From positions 1,054,001 through 1,118,000 of the forward strand of contig NC_015458.1 in assembly GCF_000209655.1 (NCBI RefSeq): a stretch of 64,000 nucleotides of DNA, given 5' to 3'. The notes under the pieces were generated by a model. It was not told where the DNA came from and did not search any database. It saw only the letters and a program-made list of their open reading frames with translations. This DNA is from Pusillimonas sp. T7-7 (GTDB lineage Bacteria > Pseudomonadota > Gammaproteobacteria > Burkholderiales > Burkholderiaceae_B). Position numbers and translations under genes: made by a program. Below are positions 8,526 through 20,911 of the stretch, piece by piece; positions within the stretch are counted from its first letter, which is position 1; each line of letters opens with the position of its first letter.

Positions 8526-10010
8526 ATGAATGCTCCCGACCATAATCTGTCGTTGCTCACGACGACGCAAATGGCGCAAGCCGATCAGGCCGCCATTCAA
8601 TCCGGGATCAGCGGCATTGCCCTGATGGAGGCGGCAGGCGCGGCGGTGGCTGACGCCGTGAATTCACGTTGGGGACGCAGGCCCGTAACGATACTGTGCG
8701 GGCCCGGCAATAATGGCGGCGACGGCTTTGTGGCCGCCCGTCACCTTAGGGATGCGGGCTGGCCGGTACGCTTGGGTTTGCTGGGTGGCAAGGCCTTGCT
8801 GAGCGGTGATGCAGCCCACCATGCCCAATTATGGGGTGACGAAGTTCAGCCCCTGACTCCCGCATTGCTCGATGGAGCCGGCCTGGTCATCGATGCCTTG
8901 TTTGGCGCGGGTTTGTCGCGTCCATTGAGCGGCGCTGCGGCCACCACCGTTGCCGCACTGATCGAATGCGGGCTTCCGGTTTGCGCTGTTGATGTTCCCA
9001 GCGGTCTGGATGGCAATACCGGCCAAGTACTGGGCCTGGCGGCGCCAGCAAGCCTCACGGTCACCTTCTTCCGGAAAAAGCCAGCTCATGTGCTTTTTCC
9101 AGGCAGGCAGTTGTGCGGAGACGTTCAAGTGGCCGATATCGGCATTCTGGATTCGGTACTCGACTCGCTGCCTCTCGCCACCTTCCAGAACGGCCCAGGT
9201 TTGTGGCTGTCGCGCTATCCCTGGCCAGCGTTGGAAGGGCATAAGTACCAGCGCGGACACGCCCTGGTTGTGGGCGGGCGGCTCATGACAGGGGCGGCCA
9301 GGCTGGCGGCCATGGCTTGTGCACGAGTAGGCGCCGGTCTGGTCAGCATAGCTGCCCCGGCAGCGGTCTGGCCTGTTTATGCCAGCAATATGACCAGCAT
9401 TATGGTGCACTTGCTGCGTGAGTCGGGTGCGCTGGACGAAATCCTGACTGACGGGCGCATCAATGTTCTTGTGGTGGGTCCCGGGGCAGGCGTATCGGAC
9501 CTGACTCGCACGCATGCACTGCAGGCCCTGGCCAGCGGCAGGTCCGTCGTGCTCGATGCCGATGCCATCAGTGTATTCGGCTCTGATCCACAAGCCTTGT
9601 TCGCTGCGGTGGCGGGGCCTTGCGTGCTGACGCCGCACGAAGGCGAGTTCAACCGGCTGTTTTCGACCGGCGGCCATAAGCTCGACAAGGCGCGTCAGGC
9701 GGCGTGCATCAGCAGTGCAGTGGTGGTGCTCAAGGGCGCCGACACGGTAATTGCCGCGCCTGACGGGCGTGCGGTCGTCAATACCAATGCCCCTCCTTAT
9801 CTGGCTACCGGCGGCACGGGCGATGTGCTGGCGGGCCTGATTGCCGGCCTTATGGCTCAGGGCATGGCGGCTTTCGATGCAGCAGCGGCCGGCGTCTGGC
9901 TGCATGGCGAGACGGCCAGGCTGTTCGGGCCCGGGCTGTTGTCCGAAGATCTGCCCGGCATGCTGCCCCGCGTTCTGCGGCGCCTGTTGCGGCATGACCT
10001 ATCGCGTTAA
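8526..10010 (+). CDS. nnr: bifunctional NAD(P)H-hydrate epimerase / ADP-dependent NAD(P)H-hydrate dehydratase
   Basis: The 494-residue protein is a fusion of an N-terminal YjeF/AIBP epimerase domain (about residues 10-215; CGPGNNGGDGFVAARHL is the signature) and a C-terminal ribokinase-like dehydratase domain (about 230-490; signatures VVGPGAG, LTPHEGEF and NTNAPPYLATGGTGDVLAG). It repairs hydrated NADH and NADPH: the epimerase interconverts R and S forms and the dehydratase uses ADP to restore the cofactor. The ATG at 8526 gives the usual length. The frame is open further upstream only because it crosses the opposite-strand ABC gene. Confidence 0.95.
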   Translation: MNAPDHNLSLLTTTQMAQADQAAIQSGISGIALMEAAGAAVADAVNSRWGRRPVTILCGPGNNGGDGFVAARHLRDAGWPVRLGLLGGKALLSGDAAHHAQLWGDEVQPLTPALLDGAGLVIDALFGAGLSRPLSGAAATTVAALIECGLPVCAVDVPSGLDGNTGQVLGLAAPASLTVTFFRKKPAHVLFPGRQLCGDVQVADIGILDSVLDSLPLATFQNGPGLWLSRYPWPALEGHKYQRGHALVVGGRLMTGAARLAAMACARVGAGLVSIAAPAAVWPVYASNMTSIMVHLLRESGALDEILTDGRINVLVVGPGAGVSDLTRTHALQALASGRSVVLDADAISVFGSDPQALFAAVAGPCVLTPHEGEFNRLFSTGGHKLDKARQAACISSAVVVLKGADTVIAAPDGRAVVNTNAPPYLATGGTGDVLAGLIAGLMAQGMAAFDAAAAGVWLHGETARLFGPGLLSEDLPGMLPRVLRRLLRHDLSR

Positions 10011-10040
10011 ACTCCCGAAATCACATTACAAGAGCTTTTC

Positions 10041-11358
<1,318 letters not shown>

Positions 11359-11449
11359 GCGCTGCGCCAGATACCTTGCATAAGCCGGGCGGCCAACCCG
11401 CATGTATTAATATTCGCCGGTTGTCTTTAATTCCAATACAGGTTCAACC

Positions 11450-12400
11450 ATGACCCAGCAGCAACATGAGCACGACCATCATCATGACCATCACGCGCAT
11501 TCTCATAGCAAGCCAGGTGGCATCTACCTGATTTCCCCCTCTGGTGCGGTGGCCGATGCGACCACGCTGGATCTGGCGCGTCAACGGCTTGCGGACCTGG
11601 GCTTCAAGACAGTCGTCGATCGCACGGCCTTGGCTGTACACGAGCGCTTTGCGGGCACCGACAAGCAGCGCCTCGCCGCCATTGCCCGTTCACTCAAGCA
11701 AAAACATCCCATCGTCATGACCACGCGTGGCGGGTATGGGCTTAACCGGCTGCTGCCGTTCATAGACTGGGAGCAGGTGGCCGACAGCGAAAAAATATTT
11801 GTAGGCCTGAGCGACTTCACGGCTTTCAATCTGGCGTTGTTGGCCAAGACCGGGGCCAGTAGCTATACCGGCCCAACCGCAATATTCGACTTTGGCGCCA
11901 AGAAACTCGACGAGCTGACGGCCGCGCTGTTTGTGGAAAGCATGCATCAAGAGCTGGAAATCCTGAGTTTTGAAACCCAAGATGCCGATCCCGTTGATGC
12001 GCGGGGCGTATTGTGGGGCGGTAATCTGGCCATGGTCGCGTCCCTGATCGGCACGCCTTACATGCCCAAGATCCGGGGCGGCATCCTGTTTCTGGAAGAT
12101 ATAGGCGAGCATCCTTATCGTATTGAGCGCATGCTGACCCAGCTTTTGCATGCGGGCATACTTGGGCGCCAAAAGGCCATTGTGTTGGGCCGTTTCACCG
12201 AATACCGGCTGGGTGGCGCCGACAGGGGCTACGATCTGCCGTCCACCGTTGCGTGGCTGCGTTCTGCCGTCAAGGTGCCGGTCATCACAGGTTTGCCCTA
12301 TGGCCATGTCAAGGTCAAGGCCACTTTACCCATAGGAAAAAAGGTAGGTATCGCCACCGAGCCGGGCATGGCGCATTTGGTGCTTGAAGAGCATTTTTAA
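11450..12400 (+). CDS. ldcA: muramoyltetrapeptide carboxypeptidase LdcA (S66 family)
   Basis: LD-carboxypeptidases remove the terminal D-alanine from recycled cytoplasmic murein tetrapeptides. The S66 features are present: RGGYG, the serine in GLSDFTA, GTLWGGNL-like LWGGNLAM, the glutamate in EDIGEHPYRIERML and the histidine in LPYGHV. The 316-residue product is slightly longer than the E. coli enzyme because of an unusual N-terminus in which residues 6-20 are mostly His and Asp (HEHDHHHDHHAHSHS). No other ATG gives a family-length protein without this tail. A candidate SD AGG precedes the ATG. Confidence 0.92.
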   Translation: MTQQQHEHDHHHDHHAHSHSKPGGIYLISPSGAVADATTLDLARQRLADLGFKTVVDRTALAVHERFAGTDKQRLAAIARSLKQKHPIVMTTRGGYGLNRLLPFIDWEQVADSEKIFVGLSDFTAFNLALLAKTGASSYTGPTAIFDFGAKKLDELTAALFVESMHQELEILSFETQDADPVDARGVLWGGNLAMVASLIGTPYMPKIRGGILFLEDIGEHPYRIERMLTQLLHAGILGRQKAIVLGRFTEYRLGGADRGYDLPSTVAWLRSAVKVPVITGLPYGHVKVKATLPIGKKVGIATEPGMAHLVLEEHF

Positions 12401-12454
12401 CAGCGGCTTGTTAAACTAGCAGGTTGTATTCCTTTCTTATGTGAACGGCACCCT

Positions 12455-14056
<1,602 letters not shown>

Positions 14057-14074
14057 CCACGCCACCGCGTCGCC

Positions 14075-14677
14075 ATGCCAAGCACCCTGAGCAGCCTGGC
14101 CACCTACCAGGAAGACATCAAGAAAAGCCGCTTTATCGCCTTGGCCGACAAGGTGGACAGCCCTGCTCAGGCGCTGGATTTCTTTGCTGCGCACAGCGTT
14201 GCCGACGCTACGCATAACTGCTGGGCCTACCGGATAGGCGACGAATATCGTTTTAACGACGATGGTGAACCGGGCGGCACGGCAGGGCGGCCCATGCTTC
14301 AGGCCATAGACGGCCAGCAGTGCGATCGGGTCGCCGTGTTGGTCGTGCGCTGGTTCGGTGGGGTCAAGCTGGGCCCGGGTGGCCTGATCCGGGCTTATGG
14401 CGGCGTGGCCGCCCAATGCCTGCGCCTGGCACAGAAGGTGGAATTGGTCGACGAAGCGCAGGTGGAATGCCGTTGCAGCTTTGCCGATATGGCCATTGTG
14501 CAATCTCGTCTGGCCGCGCATGGTGCGCGTGTGGCCAGGGAAACGTTTGACGCCGAGGGCGTAAGCTGGCTGTTGATCTTGCCGCGCGTCAATGAAACTG
14601 CCATGGCAGAGCAATTTACCAATCTGACGCGAGGCCAGGGGCAGTGGCGCCTGGCCGACAAAGACTCAGGCGACTGA
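14075..14677 (+). CDS. YigZ/IMPACT family protein
   Basis: The 200-residue protein has the UPF0029/IMPACT N-terminal domain (about residues 1-115; hallmarks are ATHNCWAYRIGDEYRFNDD and DGEPGGTAGRPML) and a smaller C-terminal domain. YigZ-type proteins are small cytosolic proteins thought to bind nucleic acid or affect translation, with no settled reaction. It follows ybiT after 18 bases in the same direction. The end of the gene converges on the thioredoxin gene, with no convincing terminator in the 68-base gap. Confidence 0.88.
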   Translation: MPSTLSSLATYQEDIKKSRFIALADKVDSPAQALDFFAAHSVADATHNCWAYRIGDEYRFNDDGEPGGTAGRPMLQAIDGQQCDRVAVLVVRWFGGVKLGPGGLIRAYGGVAAQCLRLAQKVELVDEAQVECRCSFADMAIVQSRLAAHGARVARETFDAEGVSWLLILPRVNETAMAEQFTNLTRGQGQWRLADKDSGD

Positions 14678-14745
14678 TTGCGGCCAGGGTTGCCGGATTA
14701 TGGCAGCGCCGGCATTGAAAGGCCTGCAGGGCTTGTTAACAGACC

Positions 14746-15126
14746 CTAGCTGTCTTGCTCGCTACCGTTTTGCTGTGCTGCGATTTCGGCGTGCACTTTT
14801 TCCATATCCACTTCCTTGACCTGCTCGATCAGCTCTTGAAGCTGGGCGGGCGACAAGGCGCCGGCTTGCGAAAACAGCAGAACTTGTTCCCGGAACACCA
14901 TCAGGGTAGGAATGGAGCGTATTTTCAAGCCGGCGGCCAGCTCCTGTTCTTCTTCGGTATTGACCTTGGCGAAGACGACATCTTCGTGCTGCTCGGACGC
15001 TTCTTCGAAAACGGGAGCAAAATTGCGGCAAGGCCCGCACCAAGGCGCCCAGAAATCCACAATCAGAGGCTTGCTATCCAGAATGGACGTCTGAAAGGTG
15101 TCTTTGTTCAAATCGATGGTGCTCAT
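14746..15126 (-). CDS. thioredoxin family protein
   Basis: The 126-residue protein has a thioredoxin fold with the WCGPC redox motif (C30 and C33) and the cis-Pro in IRSIPTLMVF. It lacks a signal peptide, so it is cytoplasmic. It is longer than TrxA because of a polar C-terminal tail of about 20 residues. AGGGG precedes the ATG. A terminator-like hairpin ends only 14 bases upstream of the start codon, leaving no room for a promoter in between, so expression must pass through that hairpin. Confidence 0.93.
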   Translation of the reverse strand: MSTIDLNKDTFQTSILDSKPLIVDFWAPWCGPCRNFAPVFEEASEQHEDVVFAKVNTEEEQELAAGLKIRSIPTLMVFREQVLLFSQAGALSPAQLQELIEQVKEVDMEKVHAEIAAQQNGSEQDS

Positions 15127-15140
15127 AGGAACCCCTAAAT

Positions 15141-15169
15141 AAAAAGCGGCTTGGCAGCCGCTTGTTTTT
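15141..15169 (-). terminator. terminator or attenuator before thioredoxin
   Basis: AAGCGGCT (15144-15151) and AGCCGCTT (15156-15163) form an 8-base stem with a 4-base loop. A T-run flanks each side (T on the minus strand from 15145 down; T on the plus strand at 15165-15169). It should end the upstream purine permease transcript, yet it also lies in the thioredoxin leader. Confidence 0.7.
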
Positions 15170-15255
15170 CAATGATAGGTGAGGATCCAGTGTAACGCCT
15201 TTGGGGATGTTGTGCGACAACGTCCCGTTGTTGAAGTACGCTGCCCCGCATGGCT

Positions 15256-16548
15256 TTACTCGGGGAAGAATCCGTATTTGATGATGAACAGCACAGCCAC
15301 CAGCAGGGTGGCCGCATGAATATCGCGGAACCTGCCGGTCACCGCCTTGAGTACGACGTAGCTAATGAAGCCAAAAGCCAGGCCATTGGCGATGGAGTAG
15401 GTAAATGGCATGACGATGGCGGTCAGGGCCGCCGGTGTGGCTTCGGTCATGTCGTCCCAGTCGATTTGGGTAATTTCACGCAGCATGAGGCCGGCCACAT
15501 AAAGTAAGGCCGGGGCCGTGGCATAAGCGGGCACAGAGCCGGCCAGCGGCGCCAGGAACAGCGACAACAGGAACAATACGGCGACGGTCAAGGCCGTAAG
15601 CCCGGTACGCCCGCCGGCCTGTACGCCCGATGCGCTTTCGACGTAAGCGGTGGTGCTGCTGGTACCCAGGAACGAGCCCGCCACGATGGCCGAGCTGTCG
15701 GCCAGCAGGGCGCGACCCAGGCGGTTGGGTTTGCCGGGCTCGATCAAGCCCGCACGGCTTGCCACGCCTATCATGGTACCCGTCGCGTCGAAGACTTCGA
15801 CCAACACCAGCACCAGAATCACATGAACAAAACCGGTATGCAATGCGCCCATGATGTCGAGCTGGAAGAAGGTCGGCGCCAGGCTGGGCGGGGCGGAAAA
15901 GATGCCGTTGAAGCCGCTTTGCCCGGTAAGCATGGACAGCACGGTAACCGCCAATATTCCGATCAGAATGGCGCCGCGGACTTTCAACGCGTCGAGTGCG
16001 GCAATAATGAAAAAACCCAATAGGGCAAGCAGAGCTGGTGGGGCGGTCAGGTCGCCCAGCGCCACCTTGGTCGCGGGGTGGGCCACCACGATGCCCGCAT
16101 TGCCCAGCGCGATGATGGCCAGGAACAAACCGATACCGGCTGCGATGGCTGACCGCAGCGATCTGGGTATGCCCTGGATCAGCCAGGAGCGTACACCTGT
16201 GACTGTAATCAGTACAAAGATAATGCCTGAAATAAAGACTGCGCCCAAGGCCTGCTGCCAGCTATAGCCCAGGCTGCCGACGACAGTGAAGGCAAAAAAG
16301 GCATTCAAGCCCATACCGGGCGCCATGCCTATAGGCCAGTTGGCAACCAGAGACATAATTAATGTACCGATGGCGGCGGCCAGACAGGTGGCGACAAAGA
16401 CAGCGCTTTTGTCCATGCCCGTGCTGGACAATATTTCCGGGTTTACGAAAATAATGTAGGACATGGTCAGGAAGGTGGTTACGCCCGCCAGAATCTCGGT
16501 GCGTACCGTTGTGCCATGTTCGCGCAGCTGAAAAAATCGTTCGAGCAT
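15256..16548 (-). CDS. NCS2-family purine permease (AzgA/GhxP type)
   Basis: The 430-residue protein has about 12-14 hydrophobic spans and the conserved family motifs MSYIIFVNPEIL, GMGLNAFFAF and RSAIAAGIGLFLA near the N-terminus. It is an inner-membrane proton symporter for a nucleobase (adenine, guanine or hypoxanthine); which one is not decided by the sequence. ATG at 16548 is preferred to an in-frame TTG at 16560 because it gives the family N-terminus MLERFFQL. The gene runs alone toward thioredoxin and is divergent from tsaD. No purine riboswitch was recognised upstream. Confidence 0.9.
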   Translation of the reverse strand: MLERFFQLREHGTTVRTEILAGVTTFLTMSYIIFVNPEILSSTGMDKSAVFVATCLAAAIGTLIMSLVANWPIGMAPGMGLNAFFAFTVVGSLGYSWQQALGAVFISGIIFVLITVTGVRSWLIQGIPRSLRSAIAAGIGLFLAIIALGNAGIVVAHPATKVALGDLTAPPALLALLGFFIIAALDALKVRGAILIGILAVTVLSMLTGQSGFNGIFSAPPSLAPTFFQLDIMGALHTGFVHVILVLVLVEVFDATGTMIGVASRAGLIEPGKPNRLGRALLADSSAIVAGSFLGTSSTTAYVESASGVQAGGRTGLTALTVAVLFLLSLFLAPLAGSVPAYATAPALLYVAGLMLREITQIDWDDMTEATPAALTAIVMPFTYSIANGLAFGFISYVVLKAVTGRFRDIHAATLLVAVLFIIKYGFFPE

Positions 16549-16698
16549 GAGGTTTTCCAAGGGTTGGTATTGAATTACGGCAGGATCATGGGCGGCAGAC
16601 GCCGTTGTTGCTGCGTTCTACGCCCAATGCGTCCACCGAGAATTCTAATTCCATTTGCCGTTCAAGCGTAAGCGCAAAGGGGTTGTAAACTATCGTCC

Positions 16699-17763
16699 AT
16701 GATAATTATTGGCTTCGAAAGCTCTTGCGACGAAACCGGCGTCGCCCTGGCCTGTACCGAAAACGGGTTGCTGGCGCATGCCTTGCACAGCCAGATCGCC
16801 ATGCACCGGGAATATGGCGGTGTCGTGCCTGAACTGGCTTCGCGCGACCATATCCGGCGCATTCTGCCGCTTACGCGGCAGGTGCTGGAACAAGCCGGCA
16901 TGACCATGGCCGATATCGAGGCGGTGGCCTACACGGCCGGCCCGGGTTTGGCAGGGGCTTTGCTGGTGGGCGCCAGCGTGGCGCAGTCCTTTGCCTGGGC
17001 GCGCGGCCTGCCTGCCATACCCATTCACCACCTTGAAGGGCATTTGCTATCTCCCTTGCTGGCCGATCCGGCGCCCGACTTTCCTTTTGTCGCGCTGCTG
17101 GTGTCGGGGGGGCATACACAGTTGATGCGCGTTGACGGCGTAGGCGCTTACGAATTGCTGGGTGAAACCCTGGACGATGCTGCGGGTGAGGCTTTTGATA
17201 AAACCGCCAAACTCATGGGACTGGGCTACCCCGGTGGTCCGGCCTTGTCCAAGCTGGCTGAGCAGGGCGACGCATCGGCCTTTGATTTGCCCAGGCCCAT
17301 GCTGCATAGCGGCGACCTGGATTTCAGCTTCAGCGGACTGAAGACAGCGGTATTGACCCGCTTGAAAGCCATGAAAAAAAAAGCGGGCGCTTTATCGGCG
17401 CAACAAAGGGCTGATCTGGCGGCATCGACCGAGGCGGCCATTGTTGATGTGCTGGCCAGAAAATCCATCAAGGCCATGAAACAAACCGGCTTGAAGCGCC
17501 TGGTGGTCGCTGGCGGGGTGGGCGCCAACAGGCATTTGCGTGCGCAGCTGCTGAAGGCCATGGAACGATTGAACGGGCAGGTGTTTTTCCCGCCTCTGGA
17601 TTTATGCACCGATAATGGTGCAATGATTGCTTATGCGGGCGCCTTGCGTATCAAGGCTGGCCTGGCCGCGCTGGACGACAGCAGTCATGCGTTTACGGTC
17701 AAGCCGCGCTGGGACCTGCAGGATGTATGTGAGTCGACTGTCAGGGCTCCAGCGGAGGGTTAA
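16699..17763 (+). CDS. tsaD: tRNA N6-threonylcarbamoyladenosine synthase subunit TsaD
   Basis: The 354-residue Kae1/TsaD protein transfers the threonylcarbamoyl group to A37 of ANN-decoding tRNAs together with TsaB and TsaE. The N-terminus is [14 protein letters not shown], metal-binding histidines are in HHLEGHLL, and [15 protein letters not shown] and SGLKTAV follow in order. The last part contains [10 protein letters not shown]. Length is normal. It is monocistronic, with plsY converging on it. Confidence 0.96.
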   Translation: MIIIGFESSCDETGVALACTENGLLAHALHSQIAMHREYGGVVPELASRDHIRRILPLTRQVLEQAGMTMADIEAVAYTAGPGLAGALLVGASVAQSFAWARGLPAIPIHHLEGHLLSPLLADPAPDFPFVALLVSGGHTQLMRVDGVGAYELLGETLDDAAGEAFDKTAKLMGLGYPGGPALSKLAEQGDASAFDLPRPMLHSGDLDFSFSGLKTAVLTRLKAMKKKAGALSAQQRADLAASTEAAIVDVLARKSIKAMKQTGLKRLVVAGGVGANRHLRAQLLKAMERLNGQVFFPPLDLCTDNGAMIAYAGALRIKAGLAALDDSSHAFTVKPRWDLQDVCESTVRAPAEG

Positions 17764-17798
17764 ATCAGTCGGCCAGCCGAGGCAGCTTGCCTGCCGGG

Positions 17799-18437
17799 CT
17801 ATTTCTTGCCGCCTATGCGGCTTTCTTTGCCCATCATCAAGCGACTGATATTGGCGCTGTGCCTGAACAGCAGCACGACACTGATCGTGACGATGGCCAG
17901 TGCGATGGCCGTATCCAGACGCCAGGCCACATTGCCGCCCAGCAGGTAGTACAGCGGGGCGAAAATGGCCGACAGTATCGACGACAACGATGAGTAGCGT
18001 GTGACATAAGCCAGGATCAGCCAGGTGCCTGCGGTAGCCAGTGCCAGCCATGGATTAATGGCCAGCAGCACACCCAGCGCGGTTGCCACGCCTTTGCCCC
18101 CTTTGAATTTCAGGAAAATCGGAAACACATGGCCCAGGAAGGCGGCAATGGCGCAGCCGGCGACCAAAACCGAACCGATTCCGAAACGCTGGGCTACGTA
18201 TGCGGCAATGAATACCGCAAGCCAGCCTTTGGCCGCGTCGCCCAGCAGGGTCAGTGCCGCCGCCGTCTTGTTGCCGGTACGCAACACGTTGGTGGCGCCC
18301 GGATTTTTGGACCCGAAGCTGCGGGGGTCGGCCAGGCCCATGATGCGGCTGACGACTACGGCAAACGAAACCGACCCCAGCAAGTACGCGCCTATCATCA
18401 TGCCAATTATGATAAGAATAGAGGTGGCGGCTGTCAT
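17799..18437 (-). CDS. plsY: glycerol-3-phosphate acyltransferase PlsY
   Basis: The 212-residue inner-membrane enzyme transfers an acyl group from acyl-phosphate to glycerol 3-phosphate, the first step of phospholipid synthesis. Its three conserved cytoplasmic motifs are visible: GSVSFAVVVSR near the N-terminus, GSKNPGATNVLR, and GHVFPIFLKFKGGKGVAT. About five membrane spans are present. It lies between tsaD and surE and is divergent from surE. Confidence 0.95.
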   Translation of the reverse strand: MTAATSILIIIGMMIGAYLLGSVSFAVVVSRIMGLADPRSFGSKNPGATNVLRTGNKTAAALTLLGDAAKGWLAVFIAAYVAQRFGIGSVLVAGCAIAAFLGHVFPIFLKFKGGKGVATALGVLLAINPWLALATAGTWLILAYVTRYSSLSSILSAIFAPLYYLLGGNVAWRLDTAIALAIVTISVVLLFRHSANISRLMMGKESRIGGKK

Positions 18438-18547
18438 ATGAGTTCGTAAGCTCCGAAAGGTTCTGCCGCGATTCTACCCAGTGTCGCCCAAAACACCAAA
18501 ACGAGCAGGTACAATTCGCTACGTTCGGTTGATATTTATGGAAAGCA

Positions 18548-19306
18548 ATGCACATACTGGTATCCAACGATGATGGCTATACAGCGCCAGGACTGGAAGC
18601 GTTGGTGCAGTCCCTGAAAGGGCTGGGCGATCTCACTGTAGTAGCACCCGAAACCAATTGCAGCGGGGCATCCAATTCATTGACGTTGAACCGGCCATTG
18701 TCGGTGCGCCAGGCCAACAACGGCTTTTATTATGTAAACGGCACGCCCTCTGATTGTGTGCATATCGCCCTGACCGGTTTGCTCGATTTTCGCCCGGACC
18801 TGGTAGTGTCAGGCATCAATAATGGCGCCAATATGGGTGAAGACACCTTGTACTCGGGCACCGTTGCCGCAGCAACCGAAGGCTATCTGTTCGGCATACC
18901 CGCCATTGCCTTCTCGTTGGTCCAGAAGGGCTGGGAACACCTCGATAGCGCTGCCAGGGTGGCGCGCAAGATTGCCGAACAGCACATGCGCAGCCCTTTG
19001 CCCGACTTTACACTGCTGAATGTCAACATTCCCGCCGTGCCCTTCGAGGCCATACAGGAAATGCGCGTTACCCGCCTGGGCAAGCGGCATCCGTCCGAAC
19101 CAGTGGTAAAAAGTCACACTCCTTACGGAGATCCGGTCTACTGGATCGGCCCAGTCGGCGGGGTGTCCGACTCTGCCGACGATACCGATTTCGGCGCCAT
19201 CGAGCAGCAGGCTGTGTCGATGACACCACTGCGTTTTGATCTGACGCACTACGAGCAATTGAGACAAATCCGTGACTGGGCGGAGCCGCTATGCGCAAAC
19301 CCGTAG
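18548..19306 (+). CDS. surE: 5'/3'-nucleotidase SurE
   Basis: The 252-residue metal-dependent phosphatase removes phosphate from nucleoside 5' and 3' monophosphates. The metal site begins with NDDG (D8 and D9), followed by [11 protein letters not shown], the [12 protein letters not shown] loop and [15 protein letters not shown] lies before the ATG. It heads a surE-pcm-nlpD group in which reading frames overlap or nearly touch, the usual arrangement in beta- and gammaproteobacteria. Confidence 0.95.
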   Translation: MHILVSNDDGYTAPGLEALVQSLKGLGDLTVVAPETNCSGASNSLTLNRPLSVRQANNGFYYVNGTPSDCVHIALTGLLDFRPDLVVSGINNGANMGEDTLYSGTVAAATEGYLFGIPAIAFSLVQKGWEHLDSAARVARKIAEQHMRSPLPDFTLLNVNIPAVPFEAIQEMRVTRLGKRHPSEPVVKSHTPYGDPVYWIGPVGGVSDSADDTDFGAIEQQAVSMTPLRFDLTHYEQLRQIRDWAEPLCANP

Positions 19307-20109
19307 TGCCTTCACCCTTTGCCACGGGCAGCACCAACCGATTCGGCCGTTCGAGTTTCGGTGGCGGCGTTTCGGCAAGCAACAGCAATACGCGTGTTCT
19401 TCTGCACGGCAAAGCGCCGGCCAGTGTGCCGGCGGCACGCTCCACTACGTCAACAACTGTCAATTTGGGTTTGAACTCCGAGCGGTCGCGTGGCATGATG
19501 ATAGCCCGCCTACGCAAGCAGGGTATACAGGACGAGCGTGTGCTGGCTGCCATGATGGCTGTGCCAAGGCATTTGTTTGTAGACGAAGGGCTTGCCAGCC
19601 GCGCCTACGAAGATGCCGCCCTGCCCATAGGCTATAGCCAAACCATCTCGCAACCCTGGGTCGTGGCACGCATGATTTCAGCCATGTGCGAAAATCGCGT
19701 TCCGGTTAAAGTACTGGAAGTCGGTGCTGGTTGCGGCTATCAGTCTGCGGTGCTGGCCCAGTTCATTAAAGAAGTACATGCGATCGAACGGATCCGCGGC
19801 CTTTACGATGTGGCTCGCGAACGGCTTCGAAGCTTGAAACTTATTGCCCGTGTCCGCCTTGGGTTTGGCGATGGCATGGCAGGTTTACCCGGTATAGCGC
19901 CTTTCGATGGCATCATCGTTGCCGCGGCCGGCATTAAAATACCCCAGGCGTTGCTGGAACAGCTAGCGATTGGGGGCCGTTTAATTGCCCCGGAAGGGAC
20001 GACTGCGCAACGCCTGATTCTTATCGAGCGCACGGGCGCCGCCACGTGGCGCCGCGAAGAGCTCGAATCGGTGCGCTTCGTTCCACTAAGGCCGGGAACA
20101 CAGCTTTAA
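19291..20109 (+). CDS. pcm: protein-L-isoaspartate O-methyltransferase
   Basis: Pcm methylates isoaspartyl residues in aged proteins using S-adenosylmethionine. The core domain (about residues 66-272) holds [22 protein letters not shown], the SAM loop [13 protein letters not shown] and [10 protein letters not shown]. The protein is about 60 residues longer than the E. coli enzyme because of a low-complexity N-terminus rich in Ser, Gly and Thr. GGAG at 19282-19285 supports the ATG at 19291, which overlaps surE by 16 bases; an internal ATG near 19495 would give a short form. nlpD follows after 10 bases. Confidence 0.93.
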   Translation: MRKPVVPSPFATGSTNRFGRSSFGGGVSASNSNTRVLLHGKAPASVPAARSTTSTTVNLGLNSERSRGMMIARLRKQGIQDERVLAAMMAVPRHLFVDEGLASRAYEDAALPIGYSQTISQPWVVARMISAMCENRVPVKVLEVGAGCGYQSAVLAQFIKEVHAIERIRGLYDVARERLRSLKLIARVRLGFGDGMAGLPGIAPFDGIIVAAAGIKIPQALLEQLAIGGRLIAPEGTTAQRLILIERTGAATWRREELESVRFVPLRPGTQL

Positions 20110-20119
20110 GGAGAGCCTT

Positions 20120-20911
20120 ATGCATGCAGGGACGTTTCAGTCTATTGCCTCGCAGACACAGAAGAAGCCTACACGTACATCTCGTTATCTGATGTTGGCG
20201 GCCGTTGCAGCAACAGTCGTGCTGGCCGGATGCGCGTCACGCACCACCCAGGCTCCCGTAACCGATATGTCGGGCGGCGTTGCAGCGCCTGTGGGCGGGG
20301 CTACCTATGTGGTCAAAGCGGGTGATACGCTGTACAAAATCGCCCAGGCCCAAAACATGAATGTTGCAGAGATTTCCCGGCTCAACAACATTACCGATCC
20401 CAGCCAGTTGCGCATAGGGCAGGTCTTGCGTTTGAACAGCAGCGTACCCGCCCCGGCGGGTTCGGGTACCGGAACGGCCACACCAATACCCGTAACACCG
20501 GTAGAGCCCGTACAGCCCACCGCAACAGCGCGCGCCAGCGATGCCGCCGTGGTCAGCTGGGCCTGGCCTGCTCCCGGCAAAATCATCCAGAGCTTCAACG
20601 CCAATACCAAAGGCATAGATATCGAAGGCATGGCCGGAGACCCGGTGCACGCCGCCGCCGATGGCAAGGTCATGTATGCCGGCAATGGTGTACGAGGCCT
20701 GGGCAACCTGATATTGCTGGGTCATGGAAATGGCTTTATTACCGCTTACGCGCATAACCAGTCTCTCTTGGTCAAGACCGGCCAGGAAATCAAGAAGGGC
20801 GCAAAAATTGCCGCCATTGGGCAAACCGACACCACGTCGCCACGCCTGCACTTTGAAATCCGCCGCAAGGGCACACCGGTCAACCCCTTGTCATACTTGC
20901 CGGCCCGATGA
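20120..20911 (+). CDS. nlpD: NlpD-type LysM/M23 lipoprotein
   Basis: The 263-residue product has a signal segment ending in LAGC (C38), so it is a lipoprotein. A LysM domain follows (about residues 58-104, YVVKAGDTLYKIAQ), then a Pro/Thr linker and a C-terminal M23 (LytM) domain. The LytM site has GIDIEG instead of the HxxxD zinc ligands, as in E. coli NlpD, so it should not cleave peptidoglycan itself but activate an amidase such as AmiC during cell division. AAGGAGAG precedes the ATG. rpoS, often downstream of nlpD, is absent here. Confidence 0.93.
   Translation: MHAGTFQSIASQTQKKPTRTSRYLMLAAVAATVVLAGCASRTTQAPVTDMSGGVAAPVGGATYVVKAGDTLYKIAQAQNMNVAEISRLNNITDPSQLRIGQVLRLNSSVPAPAGSGTGTATPIPVTPVEPVQPTATARASDAAVVSWAWPAPGKIIQSFNANTKGIDIEGMAGDPVHAAADGKVMYAGNGVRGLGNLILLGHGNGFITAYAHNQSLLVKTGQEIKKGAKIAAIGQTDTTSPRLHFEIRRKGTPVNPLSYLPAR

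Noticed and set aside
16549..16698. Purine riboswitch before the NCS2 permease
   Set aside because: No conserved purine-aptamer core or pairing was found in the upstream region.
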